Shown: positions 47,877 through 57,812, counted from the first letter of the stretch. The stretch: DNA of 64,000 bases from GCA-2686295 sp043817405 (GCA_043817405.1 JBDRGV010000051.1:1-64000); one strand, 5' to 3'. A program made the numbers and translations. Notes: generated by a model not told the origin, from the letters alone.

Positions 47877-50612
47877 ATGAACAATCAAGAAAATAAAACC
47901 TATTGGCATCAAATATCTGTAGATGAAACTTTATTAGAATTAAAATCTTCAATCCATGGTTTAGAAGAGAATGAAGCAAAAAACAGACTCAAAATCAATG
48001 GTCCAAATACAATTGCTCAAGAAGAAAAAAATAAAGTTCTCAAACTATTGTTCAGAAACTTTAACTCATTACTAATATACATCTTATTAGGAAGCGCCCT
48101 AATATCACTTTTTTCCAACCACCTAATTGAATTCACAGTAATTGCAATCATAATACTCATAACAGGATTATTCGGTTTTATACAAGAATATCACGCCGGA
48201 AAATCACTTCAAGCACTATCTAAACTAACGGTTAAACATGTTGAAGTTTTACGCCATGGGGAAAAAACTCAAATCAACAAAGAAGAATTAGTTGTGGGAG
48301 ATGTAATTGTTCTAAAAAGAGGAATGATAGTTCCAGCAGATGTTAGGGTTATCGAAAACAAAGGATTATCTGCCGATGAATCAATTCTAACGGGCGAATC
48401 AATACAAAAATACAAACGAATAGATGAAATAGAAGAGCTGGAAGTCCCAATAAGTGACCAACACAACATGTTATTCGCAGGAACAAGCATAACAAATGGT
48501 CATGGACACGGAATAGTCATTGCAACTGGTTTAGAATCAGAAATCGGAAAAATATCTCAAACCCTGAAGAAAATAGGTTTTCAAAGAAGCCCTTTGCAAA
48601 AACAAATAGATGAAATGAGCAGAAGAATCGCCTACACAATCATTTTTGCATGCGCATTTCTTCTAATAATATTATTCACAAAGAACTTCGGAATATTTGA
48701 ATCACTAATATTAGTTGGCGCAGTAGCAGTCTCAGGAATACCAGAAAGTTTTCCTTTAGCCATGACAATGTCCTTATCCAATGGTGTTAAAAGAATGGCC
48801 AAGAAGAATGCCATAGTAAAAGATCTGAGCTCCGTTGAAACCCTAGGAACCACAACCGTGATTTGCACCGATAAAACCGGTACACTAACGGAAAATAAAA
48901 TGCTCGTAGAAAAAGTTTTCTTTGCAGACGGAACCGAAATTGAAGTAAAAGGACATGAATATAATCCAACAAACACATTTTCAAACAAACAAGGAGTTTT
49001 CGAAAAACACCGATTCACCAACTATCAAGAATTCTTTAAAGCATGTATTCTGTGCAATAATGCACAGCTTTTAATCAAAGATGAAGAATGGGCTCTATCG
49101 GGAGAACCAACCGAAGGAGCAATATTATCATTGGCTAAAAGCGCAGGTTTTGACGATCTCACAATAAAAAAAGAAAATAAACAACTACTGGAAATCCCTT
49201 TTGACCCATTCGAAAAATTCATGATAACAATAAATGAACATGAAAATCAAAAAACTGCTTATCTAAAAGGAGCGGCTGAAAAAATCCTTGAGAAATGCAC
49301 TCATATAAGAACAAAAAATAAAGAAGTAATCAAACTAAACCAAAAACTGATTGATGAAATATTAGCACAGGTAAATCATTATAGCAACCAAACCTATAGA
49401 GTTCTGGGAATTGCAACCAAACAAGTAGATAATATACAATCAAATCTTAATTCAGAATTCATATTTGAAGGACTGATGGGAATTGACGACCCCATACGTG
49501 AGCAAGCATATCAAGCAGTAAAAGAATGTCAAAGCGCCAACGTCAGAGTAATAATGATTACCGGAGACCATAAACACACAGCCAAAAGTGTCGGGAAGAA
49601 ACTCGGCCTAATGACATCAAATGAAGATTTAATTCTTGAAGGACATGAACTTGATAAGATGAGTGATGAAGAATTGGATAAAATTATTTCTAAAGTAGTA
49701 ATATTTTCAAGAACAACACCAGACCATAAGTTTAGAATTGTATGTTCTCTGCAAAGAAAAGGTGAAATTGTAGCTATGACTGGTGACGGAGTAAACGACG
49801 CACCCGCATTAAAAAAAGCTGATATAGGTGTTAGCATGGGTAAATCAGGGACAGATGTGGCCAGAGAAGCATCAAACATGGTGCTAACAGACGATCATTT
49901 CTCAACCATAGTCAATGCAATAAAAGAAGGAAGGACCATTTACAGCAACATAAGACGGTTCATATACTATCTGTTAACAGGCAACATGACAGAAGTAATA
50001 CTCATAATATCAACCATCTTGATTGGATTAACGACGCCTTTAACAGCCCTAATGATTCTATTCATTAATTTAGTAACAAGCACATTTCCAGCGATGGCGT
50101 TAAGCGTTGAATCCACCCATATAAAAGTGATGAAACAAAAACCTAGAAATCCAAGTGAAAAAATATTATCACATTATATTTTATTAAAAATACTTGTATT
50201 GGTTCCCCTATTGTTTTTAGGAACATTAGCATTATTCTTGTGGGAACTAAACACGCCTGGTGGAAGCATAGAAAAAGCTCGAACAGTGGCATTTGCAACG
50301 CTTATAATGTTTGAACTACTGCATACATTTAATGCAAGATCACTACACACAACCATCTTTAACAAGAACTTCTTTTCAAACAAATACATATTCATAGCAG
50401 TAGGCACATCATTGGCATTAACATTACTAACAATATATAGTGGAATAGGACAAAAAATCTTTAACACAGTTTCATTATCAGCCACGGAATGGATAATGAT
50501 AACAATTGTAAGCAGCCTAGTAATAATAGTTGCAGAGATAATAAAATCACTTATAAAAAGCGAATTCAAAGAGCAAAAAAGACTGAAAGGATTAGAAATA
50601 CAAGTTGAGTAA
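47877..50612 (+). CDS. P-type cation-transporting ATPase (P2-like)
   Basis: 911 residues with all three domains. The phosphorylated Asp332 is in CTDKTGTLTENKM. TGES of the actuator is in ESILTGESI, and the hinge GDGVNDAPALKKADIGV is complete. The M4 ion motif is GIPESFPLAM in place of the PEGLP of many calcium pumps. A cation ATPase N-terminal domain is present. Substrate is unclear: Ca2+, Mg2+ or Na+ are possible. It starts two bases after the CBS stop. Confidence 0.88.
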   Translation: MNNQENKTYWHQISVDETLLELKSSIHGLEENEAKNRLKINGPNTIAQEEKNKVLKLLFRNFNSLLIYILLGSALISLFSNHLIEFTVIAIIILITGLFGFIQEYHAGKSLQALSKLTVKHVEVLRHGEKTQINKEELVVGDVIVLKRGMIVPADVRVIENKGLSADESILTGESIQKYKRIDEIEELEVPISDQHNMLFAGTSITNGHGHGIVIATGLESEIGKISQTLKKIGFQRSPLQKQIDEMSRRIAYTIIFACAFLLIILFTKNFGIFESLILVGAVAVSGIPESFPLAMTMSLSNGVKRMAKKNAIVKDLSSVETLGTTTVICTDKTGTLTENKMLVEKVFFADGTEIEVKGHEYNPTNTFSNKQGVFEKHRFTNYQEFFKACILCNNAQLLIKDEEWALSGEPTEGAILSLAKSAGFDDLTIKKENKQLLEIPFDPFEKFMITINEHENQKTAYLKGAAEKILEKCTHIRTKNKEVIKLNQKLIDEILAQVNHYSNQTYRVLGIATKQVDNIQSNLNSEFIFEGLMGIDDPIREQAYQAVKECQSANVRVIMITGDHKHTAKSVGKKLGLMTSNEDLILEGHELDKMSDEELDKIISKVVIFSRTTPDHKFRIVCSLQRKGEIVAMTGDGVNDAPALKKADIGVSMGKSGTDVAREASNMVLTDDHFSTIVNAIKEGRTIYSNIRRFIYYLLTGNMTEVILIISTILIGLTTPLTALMILFINLVTSTFPAMALSVESTHIKVMKQKPRNPSEKILSHYILLKILVLVPLLFLGTLALFLWELNTPGGSIEKARTVAFATLIMFELLHTFNARSLHTTIFNKNFFSNKYIFIAVGTSLALTLLTIYSGIGQKIFNTVSLSATEWIMITIVSSLVIIVAEIIKSLIKSEFKEQKRLKGLEIQVE

Positions 50613-50723
50613 AAGAAAAGCAACCAACCATAATATCTGTTCTACAATTATTTCAACTCAATCCACAATGAACCCATTTGCTTTTTAACAATATTTATAA
50701 ATGATGTGCACATATAATTTTTT

Positions 50724-51617
50724 ATGGCATTTCCTGATTTAAAACAAATTTTCATTGATAGTTTTGGAAAGATAATATTAATAATTTCCATATTTGTCAT
50801 CACTGCTCTGATTGCCAGAATAGTTGGTTTTGTCTTAAAGAGATTTTTCAAAAGATCATCAAAGATACTTAATGTTGACCCCACAAAGTATACTTTCATC
50901 AGATACCTTATTTCAGCAGCCATTTACTTAATTGGAATTAGTATTGCAATTTCCATGATTCCTTCTCTAAGATCGCTAGCAGTTTCTTTATTAGCCGGTG
51001 CAGGTATTCTTGTAATTGTTATTGGATTTGCATCACAACAAGCCTTTTCAAACATTATAAGCGGAATATTCATTGTGATTTTCAAACCCTTTAGAATAGG
51101 CGACCGGTTGAAGATAGGAACTGATCTGAGAGGAATAGTTGAAGACATTACACTAAGGCATACGGTGATAAGAGATTTTGAGAACAAAAGAATAATCATA
51201 CCTAACTCAGTCATAAACAATGAAATATTAGAAAATTCAACCATTGGAGATGAGAAAATCTGCAAATGGGTCGAATTTGGAATAAGCTACGACTCAGATG
51301 TTGACAAAGCAAAGAAGATTATGATGGAAGAAGCATTAAAACATCCAAAACACATTGACAATCGAACAAAAGAAGAACAAGAGAATAAAGACCCAATTGT
51401 AAGGGTTAGAATTGTTGGTTTTGGAGATTCTTCAGTGAACCTAAGAGCATATGTTTGGGCTAAAAATCCTCCAGATGCATGGATGATTGGATGCGATCTT
51501 AATGAAAACATAAAGAAAAGATTTGACAAAGAAGGAGTGGAAATACCATTTCCCTACAGAACAATTGTGTTCAAAGATAATAAATCTTCAAAAAAGAAAA
51601 GCATAAGCAGAAAATAA
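50724..51617 (+). CDS. MscS-family mechanosensitive channel
   Basis: 297 residues. Membrane helices lie at about 12-32, 58-80 and 84-115. The pore helix LLAGAGILVIVIGFASQQAFSN is typical. The cytosolic beta domain follows (FKPFRIGDRLKIGTDLRGIV, then IIIPNSVINNEI). MscS channels release solutes under hypo-osmotic stress. The TATA element (TATTTATAAATG) lies about 28 bases upstream, giving a leaderless start. Confidence 0.88.
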   Translation: MAFPDLKQIFIDSFGKIILIISIFVITALIARIVGFVLKRFFKRSSKILNVDPTKYTFIRYLISAAIYLIGISIAISMIPSLRSLAVSLLAGAGILVIVIGFASQQAFSNIISGIFIVIFKPFRIGDRLKIGTDLRGIVEDITLRHTVIRDFENKRIIIPNSVINNEILENSTIGDEKICKWVEFGISYDSDVDKAKKIMMEEALKHPKHIDNRTKEEQENKDPIVRVRIVGFGDSSVNLRAYVWAKNPPDAWMIGCDLNENIKKRFDKEGVEIPFPYRTIVFKDNKSSKKKSISRK

Positions 51618-51642
51618 CTCATCACCATAAAGGAGGCGACAA

Positions 51643-52710
51643 ATGAAAATTTCAAAATTCATAAAACGATCATCTCATAAAACCGGTATGGGTCCTGGAA
51701 GCGTTGTTTATGTTGGCAAGAAAAGATCCGCCAAACCAACATTCGAGCTCATCGATTATAATTTCGAGAATGTTTCTGAAAAAAAACTTAAAACAATTGA
51801 AGAATCATTTCCTTTCAAAGACATGCCCAGTGTGACCTGGTTGAATATCATGGGTTTGCACGATACAAGCATCATTGAAAAAGTAGGAAATCATTTCGGT
51901 CTCCATCCACTTATACAGGAAGACATTGTTAGCACCGGTCAAAGACCAAAAATGGAGGATTTTGAAAACTACCTATTCATCGTTCTCAGAATGCTTTATT
52001 ATGATAAGAAAAATGAACTTTCTGCCGAACAGGTCAGCATAGTTATAGGTCCTAATTTTGTCATTAGTTTTCAAGAACAAGAGGGTGATGTTTTTGACGA
52101 TGTAAGAACAAGAATTAAGGATACAAAGTGGAGAATTAGGAAAAGTGGCAGTGATTATTTGGCCTATGCTTTGATTGATTCAATTATTGATAACTATTTT
52201 CTTGTGCTTGAAAAATTGGGCGACAAACTAGAAGACCTGGAAGAAGAACTAAATACAAACCCTAGTCAGAAAACTTTGAATGAAGTATACATCATGAAAA
52301 AGGAGCTTGTCTTTTTAAGAAAGTCTGTTTGGCCTCTTAGAGAAGTAATAAGCAAATTCCATAAGAGCGAATCTAAGCTCATACAAAAACAAACTGTAAG
52401 GTACATTAATGATTTGTACGAACACACAATCCAAGTTATTGATACCATTGAAAGCTTTCGTGATATGATTTCAAGCATGATTGATGTTCATCTTTCAAGT
52501 TTAAGCAATAAAATGAACGAAGTTATGAAAGTGCTGACGATTTTTGCAGCGATATTCATTCCACTAACTTTCATTGCAGGGATTTATGGAATGAATTTTG
52601 AAGTAATGCCTGAACTCTCGTGGCCCTACGGCTACGCTTTTGCATGGGCAATCTTTTTATCAGTTGGAATTGGAATGCTAGTTTTTTTCAAAAAGAAAAA
52701 ATGGATTTAA
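51643..52710 (+). CDS. corA: CorA-family Mg2+ transporter
   Basis: 355 residues. A large cytosolic N-terminal domain precedes two C-terminal membrane helices. The CorA signature YGMNF is in the loop GIYGMNFEVMP. The long stalk helix (LTIFAAIFIPLTFIAGIYG at its end) is present. CorA imports Mg2+ or Co2+. GGAGGCGAC lies just before the ATG. It follows mscS by 25 bases and is probably cotranscribed. Confidence 0.9.
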   Translation: MKISKFIKRSSHKTGMGPGSVVYVGKKRSAKPTFELIDYNFENVSEKKLKTIEESFPFKDMPSVTWLNIMGLHDTSIIEKVGNHFGLHPLIQEDIVSTGQRPKMEDFENYLFIVLRMLYYDKKNELSAEQVSIVIGPNFVISFQEQEGDVFDDVRTRIKDTKWRIRKSGSDYLAYALIDSIIDNYFLVLEKLGDKLEDLEEELNTNPSQKTLNEVYIMKKELVFLRKSVWPLREVISKFHKSESKLIQKQTVRYINDLYEHTIQVIDTIESFRDMISSMIDVHLSSLSNKMNEVMKVLTIFAAIFIPLTFIAGIYGMNFEVMPELSWPYGYAFAWAIFLSVGIGMLVFFKKKKWI

Positions 52711-52747
52711 AAAGAACTAATTAGAATAAGTTATTCAATAAATCTCA

Positions 52748-53647
52748 TCACATCTCTTCCAATCTTTTAATCCTTTCTTCAATTGGCGGATGTGTAGAAA
52801 ACAATCTACTTCGTCCACTTTTCTTTTTTCTAAAAGGCGAACTAATGAACAAGTGAGCAGTTGCTTTATTTGCAGTGTCAACCAGTGGGTCAGGATCTTT
52901 AGAAATCTTCTTCAAAGCCGAAGCAAGTCCCGGAGGGTATCTTGTAAACATAGCGCCCGAAGCATCTGCCATGTACTCTCTCTTTCTACTAATGGACAAT
53001 TTAATCAATTCAGCTATTATAGGAGCTAAAATAGCCAATACCAATCCAACCACTATAAAAATAATAGTCGCATTACCACTGTTTTTTCGACCGCTTCCTT
53101 TTCCACCCCAAAGAAAACTTCTAAGTAAAAACTGACTTAGTAAAAGAATAACTCCAACAAGAACAGCCGCAAGCATCATCACCTTAATATCATTATTCTT
53201 GATGTGACTCATCTCATGAGCAACAACCCCTTCCAACTCCTGCCTGTTCAACTTCTCCAAAAGGCCAGTTGTAACCGCAATGGAAGCATTCTCGGGTTTT
53301 CTTCCGGTTGCAAAAGCATTAAGAGCAGAATCTTTAATCACATAGCATTTAGGCGTAGGTAACCCTGCTGCCAATGACAATCCTTCAACGGTGTGAAACA
53401 GATGAGGATATTCTTGTTTAGTAACTTCCTTAGCACCAGATATGCTCATAATCATCCTGTCGCCAGTAGAAAAAACAACTAAAGTGTAAATCACTCCAAA
53501 TATGGTTGTTATGATCAAACCCATAAAAATATCTCCCATGTACAAGCCAAATGCAAAACCAAACAGAGATATAATTAAGAAAAATAAAACTATGAGGAAC
53601 CATGTCTTCACATTGTTCCTCCTAATCTCATCAAAAGTTATTCGCAT
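52748..53647 (-). CDS. htpX: HtpX-type membrane zinc metalloprotease
   Basis: 299 residues. HEMSH (144-148) is the zinc motif, with a third ligand Glu in the later EYMADASG. Four membrane helices are at about 16-34, 38-60, 155-175 and 190-215. HtpX degrades misfolded membrane proteins. Its start overlaps the lemA stop (TGATG), a common pairing in many genomes. Confidence 0.9.
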   Translation of the reverse strand: MRITFDEIRRNNVKTWFLIVLFFLIISLFGFAFGLYMGDIFMGLIITTIFGVIYTLVVFSTGDRMIMSISGAKEVTKQEYPHLFHTVEGLSLAAGLPTPKCYVIKDSALNAFATGRKPENASIAVTTGLLEKLNRQELEGVVAHEMSHIKNNDIKVMMLAAVLVGVILLLSQFLLRSFLWGGKGSGRKNSGNATIIFIVVGLVLAILAPIIAELIKLSISRKREYMADASGAMFTRYPPGLASALKKISKDPDPLVDTANKATAHLFISSPFRKKKSGRSRLFSTHPPIEERIKRLEEM

Positions 53648-54204
53648 CAGAATTCTACTTTAACGTTTTTCCTTTCTTCTGCTGAGGTTTCGAAAGATGC
53701 TTCTTCTTTAAAACCAAGAGTTCCTGCAATTACATTGTTTGGAAAAGTCTGAATCTTAGTGTTGAAGACCATAACAATGTCGTTGTAGTGCTGTCTTGAA
53801 TAAGCAATCTTGTTTTCTGTTCCAGCCAGTTCTTCCTGAAGCTGCATAAAGTTCTGATTAGCTTTCAAATCAGGATAATTCTCTGAAACCGCAAACAGGC
53901 TCTTCAAAGTTTCACTCAGCATATTACTTGCTTTTCCTTTTTCATCAGGAGTGGTTGCTTTCATAACAGCCGCTCTTGCCTTAGTAATATTTTCAAGAGT
54001 TGTCTTCTCATGCTTCATATAACCCTTGACAGCATTAACCAAATTAGGAATCAAATCGTTTCTTCTCTTAAGCTGAACATCTATTTGTGCAAAAGAGTTC
54101 TTGACCTGATTCTTCAATCTAATAAGTCTGTTAAACAGTCCAACAATTAAAAGAACTATTACAACGACTATAATTATCACAATCCATAATGTTGATAAAG
54201 CCAT
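53647..54204 (-). CDS. lemA: LemA-family protein
   Basis: 185 residues. One N-terminal membrane helix (5-23) precedes a long helical domain with the family markers RLKNQVKNSFAQIDVQLKRR, DLIPNLVNAVKGYMKHE and IAYSRQHYNDIVMVFN. GGGAGG lies before the ATG. It is upstream of htpX in the same transcription unit. Function of LemA is not settled; it may assist HtpX at the membrane. Confidence 0.88.
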   Translation of the reverse strand: MALSTLWIVIIIVVVIVLLIVGLFNRLIRLKNQVKNSFAQIDVQLKRRNDLIPNLVNAVKGYMKHEKTTLENITKARAAVMKATTPDEKGKASNMLSETLKSLFAVSENYPDLKANQNFMQLQEELAGTENKIAYSRQHYNDIVMVFNTKIQTFPNNVIAGTLGFKEEASFETSAEERKNVKVEF

Positions 54205-54376
54205 TTTTTTATTCCTCCCCTATAGGTTTATTATTTTGTTAAACAATATTGGTTATTTAAATGTTATGAATTAATACAATTAGAATTTAAATTATAAAAA
54301 AAATTCCAAACTAGAATTCAATCAAAGAGTAATTATTCTCATTGGTTTATGTTAAAAAATGATTTTGGTTCTATGA

Positions 54377-54448
54377 CTAATTATTATCATCATCATCAGG
54401 ATCATAATCATCAAAATCGTCTTCGTCACCATAATTATAGTTGTTCAT
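54377..54448 (-). CDS. 23-residue Asp-rich micro-peptide
   Basis: ATG 54448 is preceded by a consensus GGAGGT (54457-54462) at 8 bases. The peptide (MNNYNYGDEDDFDDYDPDDD plus three residues) has ten aspartates. A TATA element (TTTAAATAA) at about 54537 and a foldable leader lie upstream. An acidic run like this could bind divalent cations. It lies near the corA, ATPase and lemA-htpX genes. Too short for family tests; an overlapping ATG at 54456 gives only a six-residue frame. Confidence 0.45.
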   Translation of the reverse strand: MNNYNYGDEDDFDDYDPDDDDNN

Positions 54449-54473
54449 TTTTCATTACCTCCAATAGTCTATA

Positions 54474-54513
54474 ATTCAGATGTTTTCAAGCACCTTTTAG
54501 CGCATATCTGAAT
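54474..54513 (-). ncRNA. Foldable leader upstream of the Asp-rich peptide
   Basis: On the reverse strand ATTCAGAT (54513-54506) pairs exactly with ATCTGAAT (54481-54474). A short inner stem can form from GCGC and GTGC. It lies between the TATA element and the GGAGGT site of the micro-peptide, so it would be in the 5' leader. This may be a regulatory RNA; no known class is recognised. Confidence 0.4.
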
Positions 54514-54611
54514 GTTTTATCGCAACGTGTATACTCTATTATTTAAATTTTATGAAAATAAACGGTTTAAGTTAGAAAAGAATTATAAACCAGCGAAGTT
54601 GGTGTTTTCAA

Positions 54612-55040
54612 ATGGTAGAATTTAACTCCGATGGTAGCCTGAAGCTTCCTAAACAAATGCTTGATAGAAAAGAAGAAAACGAAAAAAAGATGCATACACA
54701 AAAATGTATGACTATAAAACGAGAAATCATGAGCTTTACAGCTCCAAAAAAATGTGTTCTAAGACTTGTTTTATCGGATGTTTTCAACAATGATTCCAGA
54801 TTCGTAGATACTATTTATGGTTATTTTAAAGATAGAGCAATGGTTCCAAACAGGCTAACAAAAATAAGTGATAAAGAATTCGAAGTTGAAATTGGAACTG
54901 ATTTTAGAAGGTGCACAGACTGCAATTCATTAATAAACGAATTCAGAGAGTTTTTGCCAGGAAATGTAATTGAAGAAAAAGGAAGCTGTAGCTTTGAAGG
55001 GCAAATAAAGAATTTCTCCTATGAAGATTATTTCGATTGA
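54612..55040 (+). CDS. Hypothetical conserved-looking protein, 142 residues
   Basis: A soluble protein: MVEFNSDGSLKLPKQMLDRK, a Cys/Lys-rich front (MHTQKCMTIKREIMSF), an alpha/beta centre and a CxxC (RRCTDCNSL) with a further Cys near the end (GSCSFEGQ). The CxxC could bind zinc. A TATA-like AATTATAAAC lies about 28 bases upstream. No family assigned. Confidence 0.6.
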   Translation: MVEFNSDGSLKLPKQMLDRKEENEKKMHTQKCMTIKREIMSFTAPKKCVLRLVLSDVFNNDSRFVDTIYGYFKDRAMVPNRLTKISDKEFEVEIGTDFRRCTDCNSLINEFREFLPGNVIEEKGSCSFEGQIKNFSYEDYFD

Positions 55041-55099
55041 TTGAATTTTCTCCTCTAAAATTAACTATATTTTTATAATAGCGCCCTTTCTAAGCATAA

Positions 55100-55849
55100 A
55101 TGGCAAACTTTTGGTCGATTGTAAAAAAGGTTATTGGAGAAGCCGATGTGCTTTTGCTTCTGCTGGACGCAAGACTGGTTAATGAAACAAGAAATATTGA
55201 GATTGAAAAAAGAGTCAAAGAAGCCAATAAACCCTTAATCTATGTTATTACAAAATGCGATTTGGTTGAAAACAAAGAAGATACTGAAATACACAAAAAA
55301 GATTTGAAACCATGTGTTTTTGTTTCTTCAAGTAAATATTATGGAGTAACAATTCTCAGGGATAGAATACTAACTGAAGCCGCCAAGCATAAAATAAAAT
55401 CCACATCAATTAAAGTCGGTGTTCTTGGTTATCCCAATGTTGGAAAATCTTCTTTGATTAATGCCATGAGTGGCGGTAGTGGTGCTTCAACCAGTTCCAT
55501 GAGTGGCCACACCAGAGGGCTTCAAAAAATTAGAAGTGATAATCGAATTATGTTTCTAGACACGCCAGGAGTTATTCCTTATATGGAAAAAGAAAGCGAG
55601 AAACATTCCATGATTGGTTCCGTTGACTTTACCAAAGTTAAAGATCCTGATTTAACAGTTATGAAAATCATGGAACAATTTCCAGGTAAAATCGAGGCCT
55701 ATTATGGCGTTGAAATCAATGATGATTTTGAAGCTTCTCTTGAAAACATTGCTCGTTCTAAGAACATTGTTAAAAGCGGTAATCAACTCAATATTGATCA
55801 AATGGCTCGAACAATTTTGAAAGACTGGCAAAAAGGAAACATAAAGTAA
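55100..55849 (+). CDS. Circularly permuted GTPase (YlqF/RbgA-type)
   Basis: 249 residues. The order of motifs is permuted: G4 (VITKCDL, near 50) comes before G1 (GYPNVGKSS, near 113) and G3 (DTPGV, near 155). The switch-like SGHTRGLQK follows G1. RbgA-like GTPases assist large-subunit ribosome assembly. The N-terminal ADVLLLLLDARLV is typical. A leaderless-type TATA (ATATTTTTATAATA) is about 26 bases upstream. Confidence 0.88.
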   Translation: MANFWSIVKKVIGEADVLLLLLDARLVNETRNIEIEKRVKEANKPLIYVITKCDLVENKEDTEIHKKDLKPCVFVSSSKYYGVTILRDRILTEAAKHKIKSTSIKVGVLGYPNVGKSSLINAMSGGSGASTSSMSGHTRGLQKIRSDNRIMFLDTPGVIPYMEKESEKHSMIGSVDFTKVKDPDLTVMKIMEQFPGKIEAYYGVEINDDFEASLENIARSKNIVKSGNQLNIDQMARTILKDWQKGNIK

Positions 55850-55850
55850 T

Positions 55851-57581
55851 TCAATGCTTTCTCATTTCAAACTTCACTTTTCTATAGGTTGGTATTACAT
55901 ACTTGTGGTCGTAAGAAACGTGTATAAGTATGTTGTAGGCCGTTGATATCATCATCAAACCAGTAACTATCATGGCAACAGAGACCATCAAGAACCAAGC
56001 ACTAACTCCTAATGCATATATCAACAATGGAGAGAACAACCCAATCAATGATAGCACCAAACCGTAAATCATTTTTTTCAATATGTTACGAGTTTTCATT
56101 ATTCTAGTGCCACCTTCGAGGTTGGTCAATATTCTTACTAGCTGCTCAATTACTTGTTTAAATAGGTTAGTGGCTTTTATGAAGAAAAACATTGTACCTA
56201 TAAAACCGATTCCAATAATTATATATATAGGTATTTTTGCATTAAAGTATGACGCTAGTTCCGAGGCTCCAACCAATATGAATAATGTTATTAAACTATT
56301 TTTTAAGTATTGACCCATTAATGTTCGAAGTTTTTTTGTGTGGTGATTTTCTATCTCTATTTCTTCAAATAAAGTTTTTATGTAAAATGATAATGAACTC
56401 GTGGTTTTATGAAATCCGTTCTTTGTAGATATTAGCGCTGATATTTTCTTGTAGTTTCCAAGACCTATGGACATAATTATTGATGTGAATAGTATTACAA
56501 CTGAGATTATGGTTACAAGATCTATTTGTGATCCTAAACCCATACTTTCTTTTGCCACCAGCAATGAGAATGCTCCCGGAGGCAGCATGGCTATTGCACT
56601 GAAAACAGCTCCTTCGTTTGAAAAGTTTGCAAAGATTTTTGTTGTGACTCCAATTGCAATGAATAGACCTATTATTGATACTAGCATCAATACTATTATT
56701 GGAATTATGTATTCAAATATGGATGTTATGTTTATCAAAGTTCCAATTGCTATGAAGAAGAACGATGAAAGCATTAGTGAGTGTGGTTTTATTGAATGTT
56801 CAAACTTTTTTGACTCTGCAAATGTTGCGATGATGCTTCCTGCCAAGAATGCGCCTGCGCTTGGACTTAGGTGTAGTACATAACTCAGATATGCAAATGC
56901 AGTGCATAATGCTAGACTGATAAACATTATGAATTCTTCGCCTGCGTTTTTAGTCACCCATGTTATGATTTTTTCTGCAAATTTTGAAACCAAGACATAG
57001 ATTATTACTAGTATTGTCAAGTTTATAACTAGACTTTGTATTGCTGAGACCAGTCCTGCTGCGCCTGCTTTGCTCAATGAGCTGAAGAATGTCAGCGCAA
57101 ATACTCCAAAAGCGTCTTCTAGTACCAGTACCGCAACCAACAATGGCACTTCGCTTCTTTTTATCAGTTGTTTCTGTCTGAGTATGCTGGTTACTATTGC
57201 GGTGCTTGAGAATGAGAATATTACTCCTGCAAATGCAGCTGTTGTTGTGCTAAAGCCCAATAGTACTGTTGCTACGAATATTGTGAAAAACATGATGCCA
57301 ACTTTAAAAAGCGTCACTGTTATGGCTTTCATACCTATTTTCGTTAATCGTTTTAACGAAAATTCCATTCCAATTACAAACAAGAATAATATTGCGCCCA
57401 GTTCTATCATTAGGTCAATCAAGCCAGCATCTTGAACCAATCCGAATCCGCTTGGTCCAATGATCATTCCAACTATTAGCAGTCCTAGAACTAGTGGTTG
57501 TCTGAACTTAGCAGATAGCAGTCCGGCTATTATTGCAAATAGCATCAGAATAGCTATGATTATTAATGGGTTGTCTATCAT
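55851..57581 (-). CDS. CPA2-family cation/proton antiporter
   Basis: 576 residues from ATG 57581, which starts MIDNPLIIIAILMLFAIIAG as is usual for CPA2 exchangers. At least ten membrane segments make up the first 390 residues, with KQLIKRSEVPLLVAVLVLEDAFGVF (ion-site Asp in LEDAFG) and SPSAGAFLAGSII. The C-terminal part has further helices but no TrkA-N domain. A longer frame from 57641 is possible and would add 20 residues. It probably exchanges Na+ or K+ for protons. Confidence 0.85.
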   Translation of the reverse strand: MIDNPLIIIAILMLFAIIAGLLSAKFRQPLVLGLLIVGMIIGPSGFGLVQDAGLIDLMIELGAILFLFVIGMEFSLKRLTKIGMKAITVTLFKVGIMFFTIFVATVLLGFSTTTAAFAGVIFSFSSTAIVTSILRQKQLIKRSEVPLLVAVLVLEDAFGVFALTFFSSLSKAGAAGLVSAIQSLVINLTILVIIYVLVSKFAEKIITWVTKNAGEEFIMFISLALCTAFAYLSYVLHLSPSAGAFLAGSIIATFAESKKFEHSIKPHSLMLSSFFFIAIGTLINITSIFEYIIPIIVLMLVSIIGLFIAIGVTTKIFANFSNEGAVFSAIAMLPPGAFSLLVAKESMGLGSQIDLVTIISVVILFTSIIMSIGLGNYKKISALISTKNGFHKTTSSLSFYIKTLFEEIEIENHHTKKLRTLMGQYLKNSLITLFILVGASELASYFNAKIPIYIIIGIGFIGTMFFFIKATNLFKQVIEQLVRILTNLEGGTRIMKTRNILKKMIYGLVLSLIGLFSPLLIYALGVSAWFLMVSVAMIVTGLMMISTAYNILIHVSYDHKYVIPTYRKVKFEMRKH

Positions 57582-57766
57582 TTTATGGCGGGAACTGTAT
57601 GCAGGAATACAAAAGTATATACTGAAATACCCCTGAATCATATTTATTGATATACTCCTATATAAACTTTATGATTCAACAAAAAAAATAAAAAACACAC
57701 CAAAAACAAATCAAAAAATACCAGTGATTCTTCCAGAAATTATTTAAAGAAATTAAATTGTAATAA

Positions 57767-57812
57767 AATTTATGAAATTCAGAAAAGAAAAACTTTTCTG
57801 AGTTCATAAATT
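57767..57812 (+). promoter_or_regulatory. Strong hairpin in the leader of the Ski2-like helicase
   Basis: The arm at 57767-57787 (ending TTCAGAAAAG) pairs with 57793-57812 (starting CTTTTCTGA), with one bulge or mismatch, around a five-A loop. A TATA-like TATTTAAAG at 57741 would start transcription near 57768, so the mRNA would begin with this hairpin. The ATG follows 17 bases after it, with GAGGA in between. A nine-codon uORF (MKFRKEKLF, 57772-57801) lies inside. Confidence 0.6.

Noticed and set aside
48632..49021. Long open frame on the reverse strand inside the P-type ATPase gene
   Set aside because: It mirrors the coding pattern of a strongly supported gene and has no promoter or ribosome site. 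Other long antisense frames (for example 10637-10879, 11276-11581 and 56467-56883) were rejected for the same reason.
57582..57641. Longer N-terminus for the CPA2 antiporter
   Set aside because: The extra 20 residues are not typical, and the protein from 57581 begins with the usual first membrane helix. A TATA element near 57662 keeps the longer form possible.
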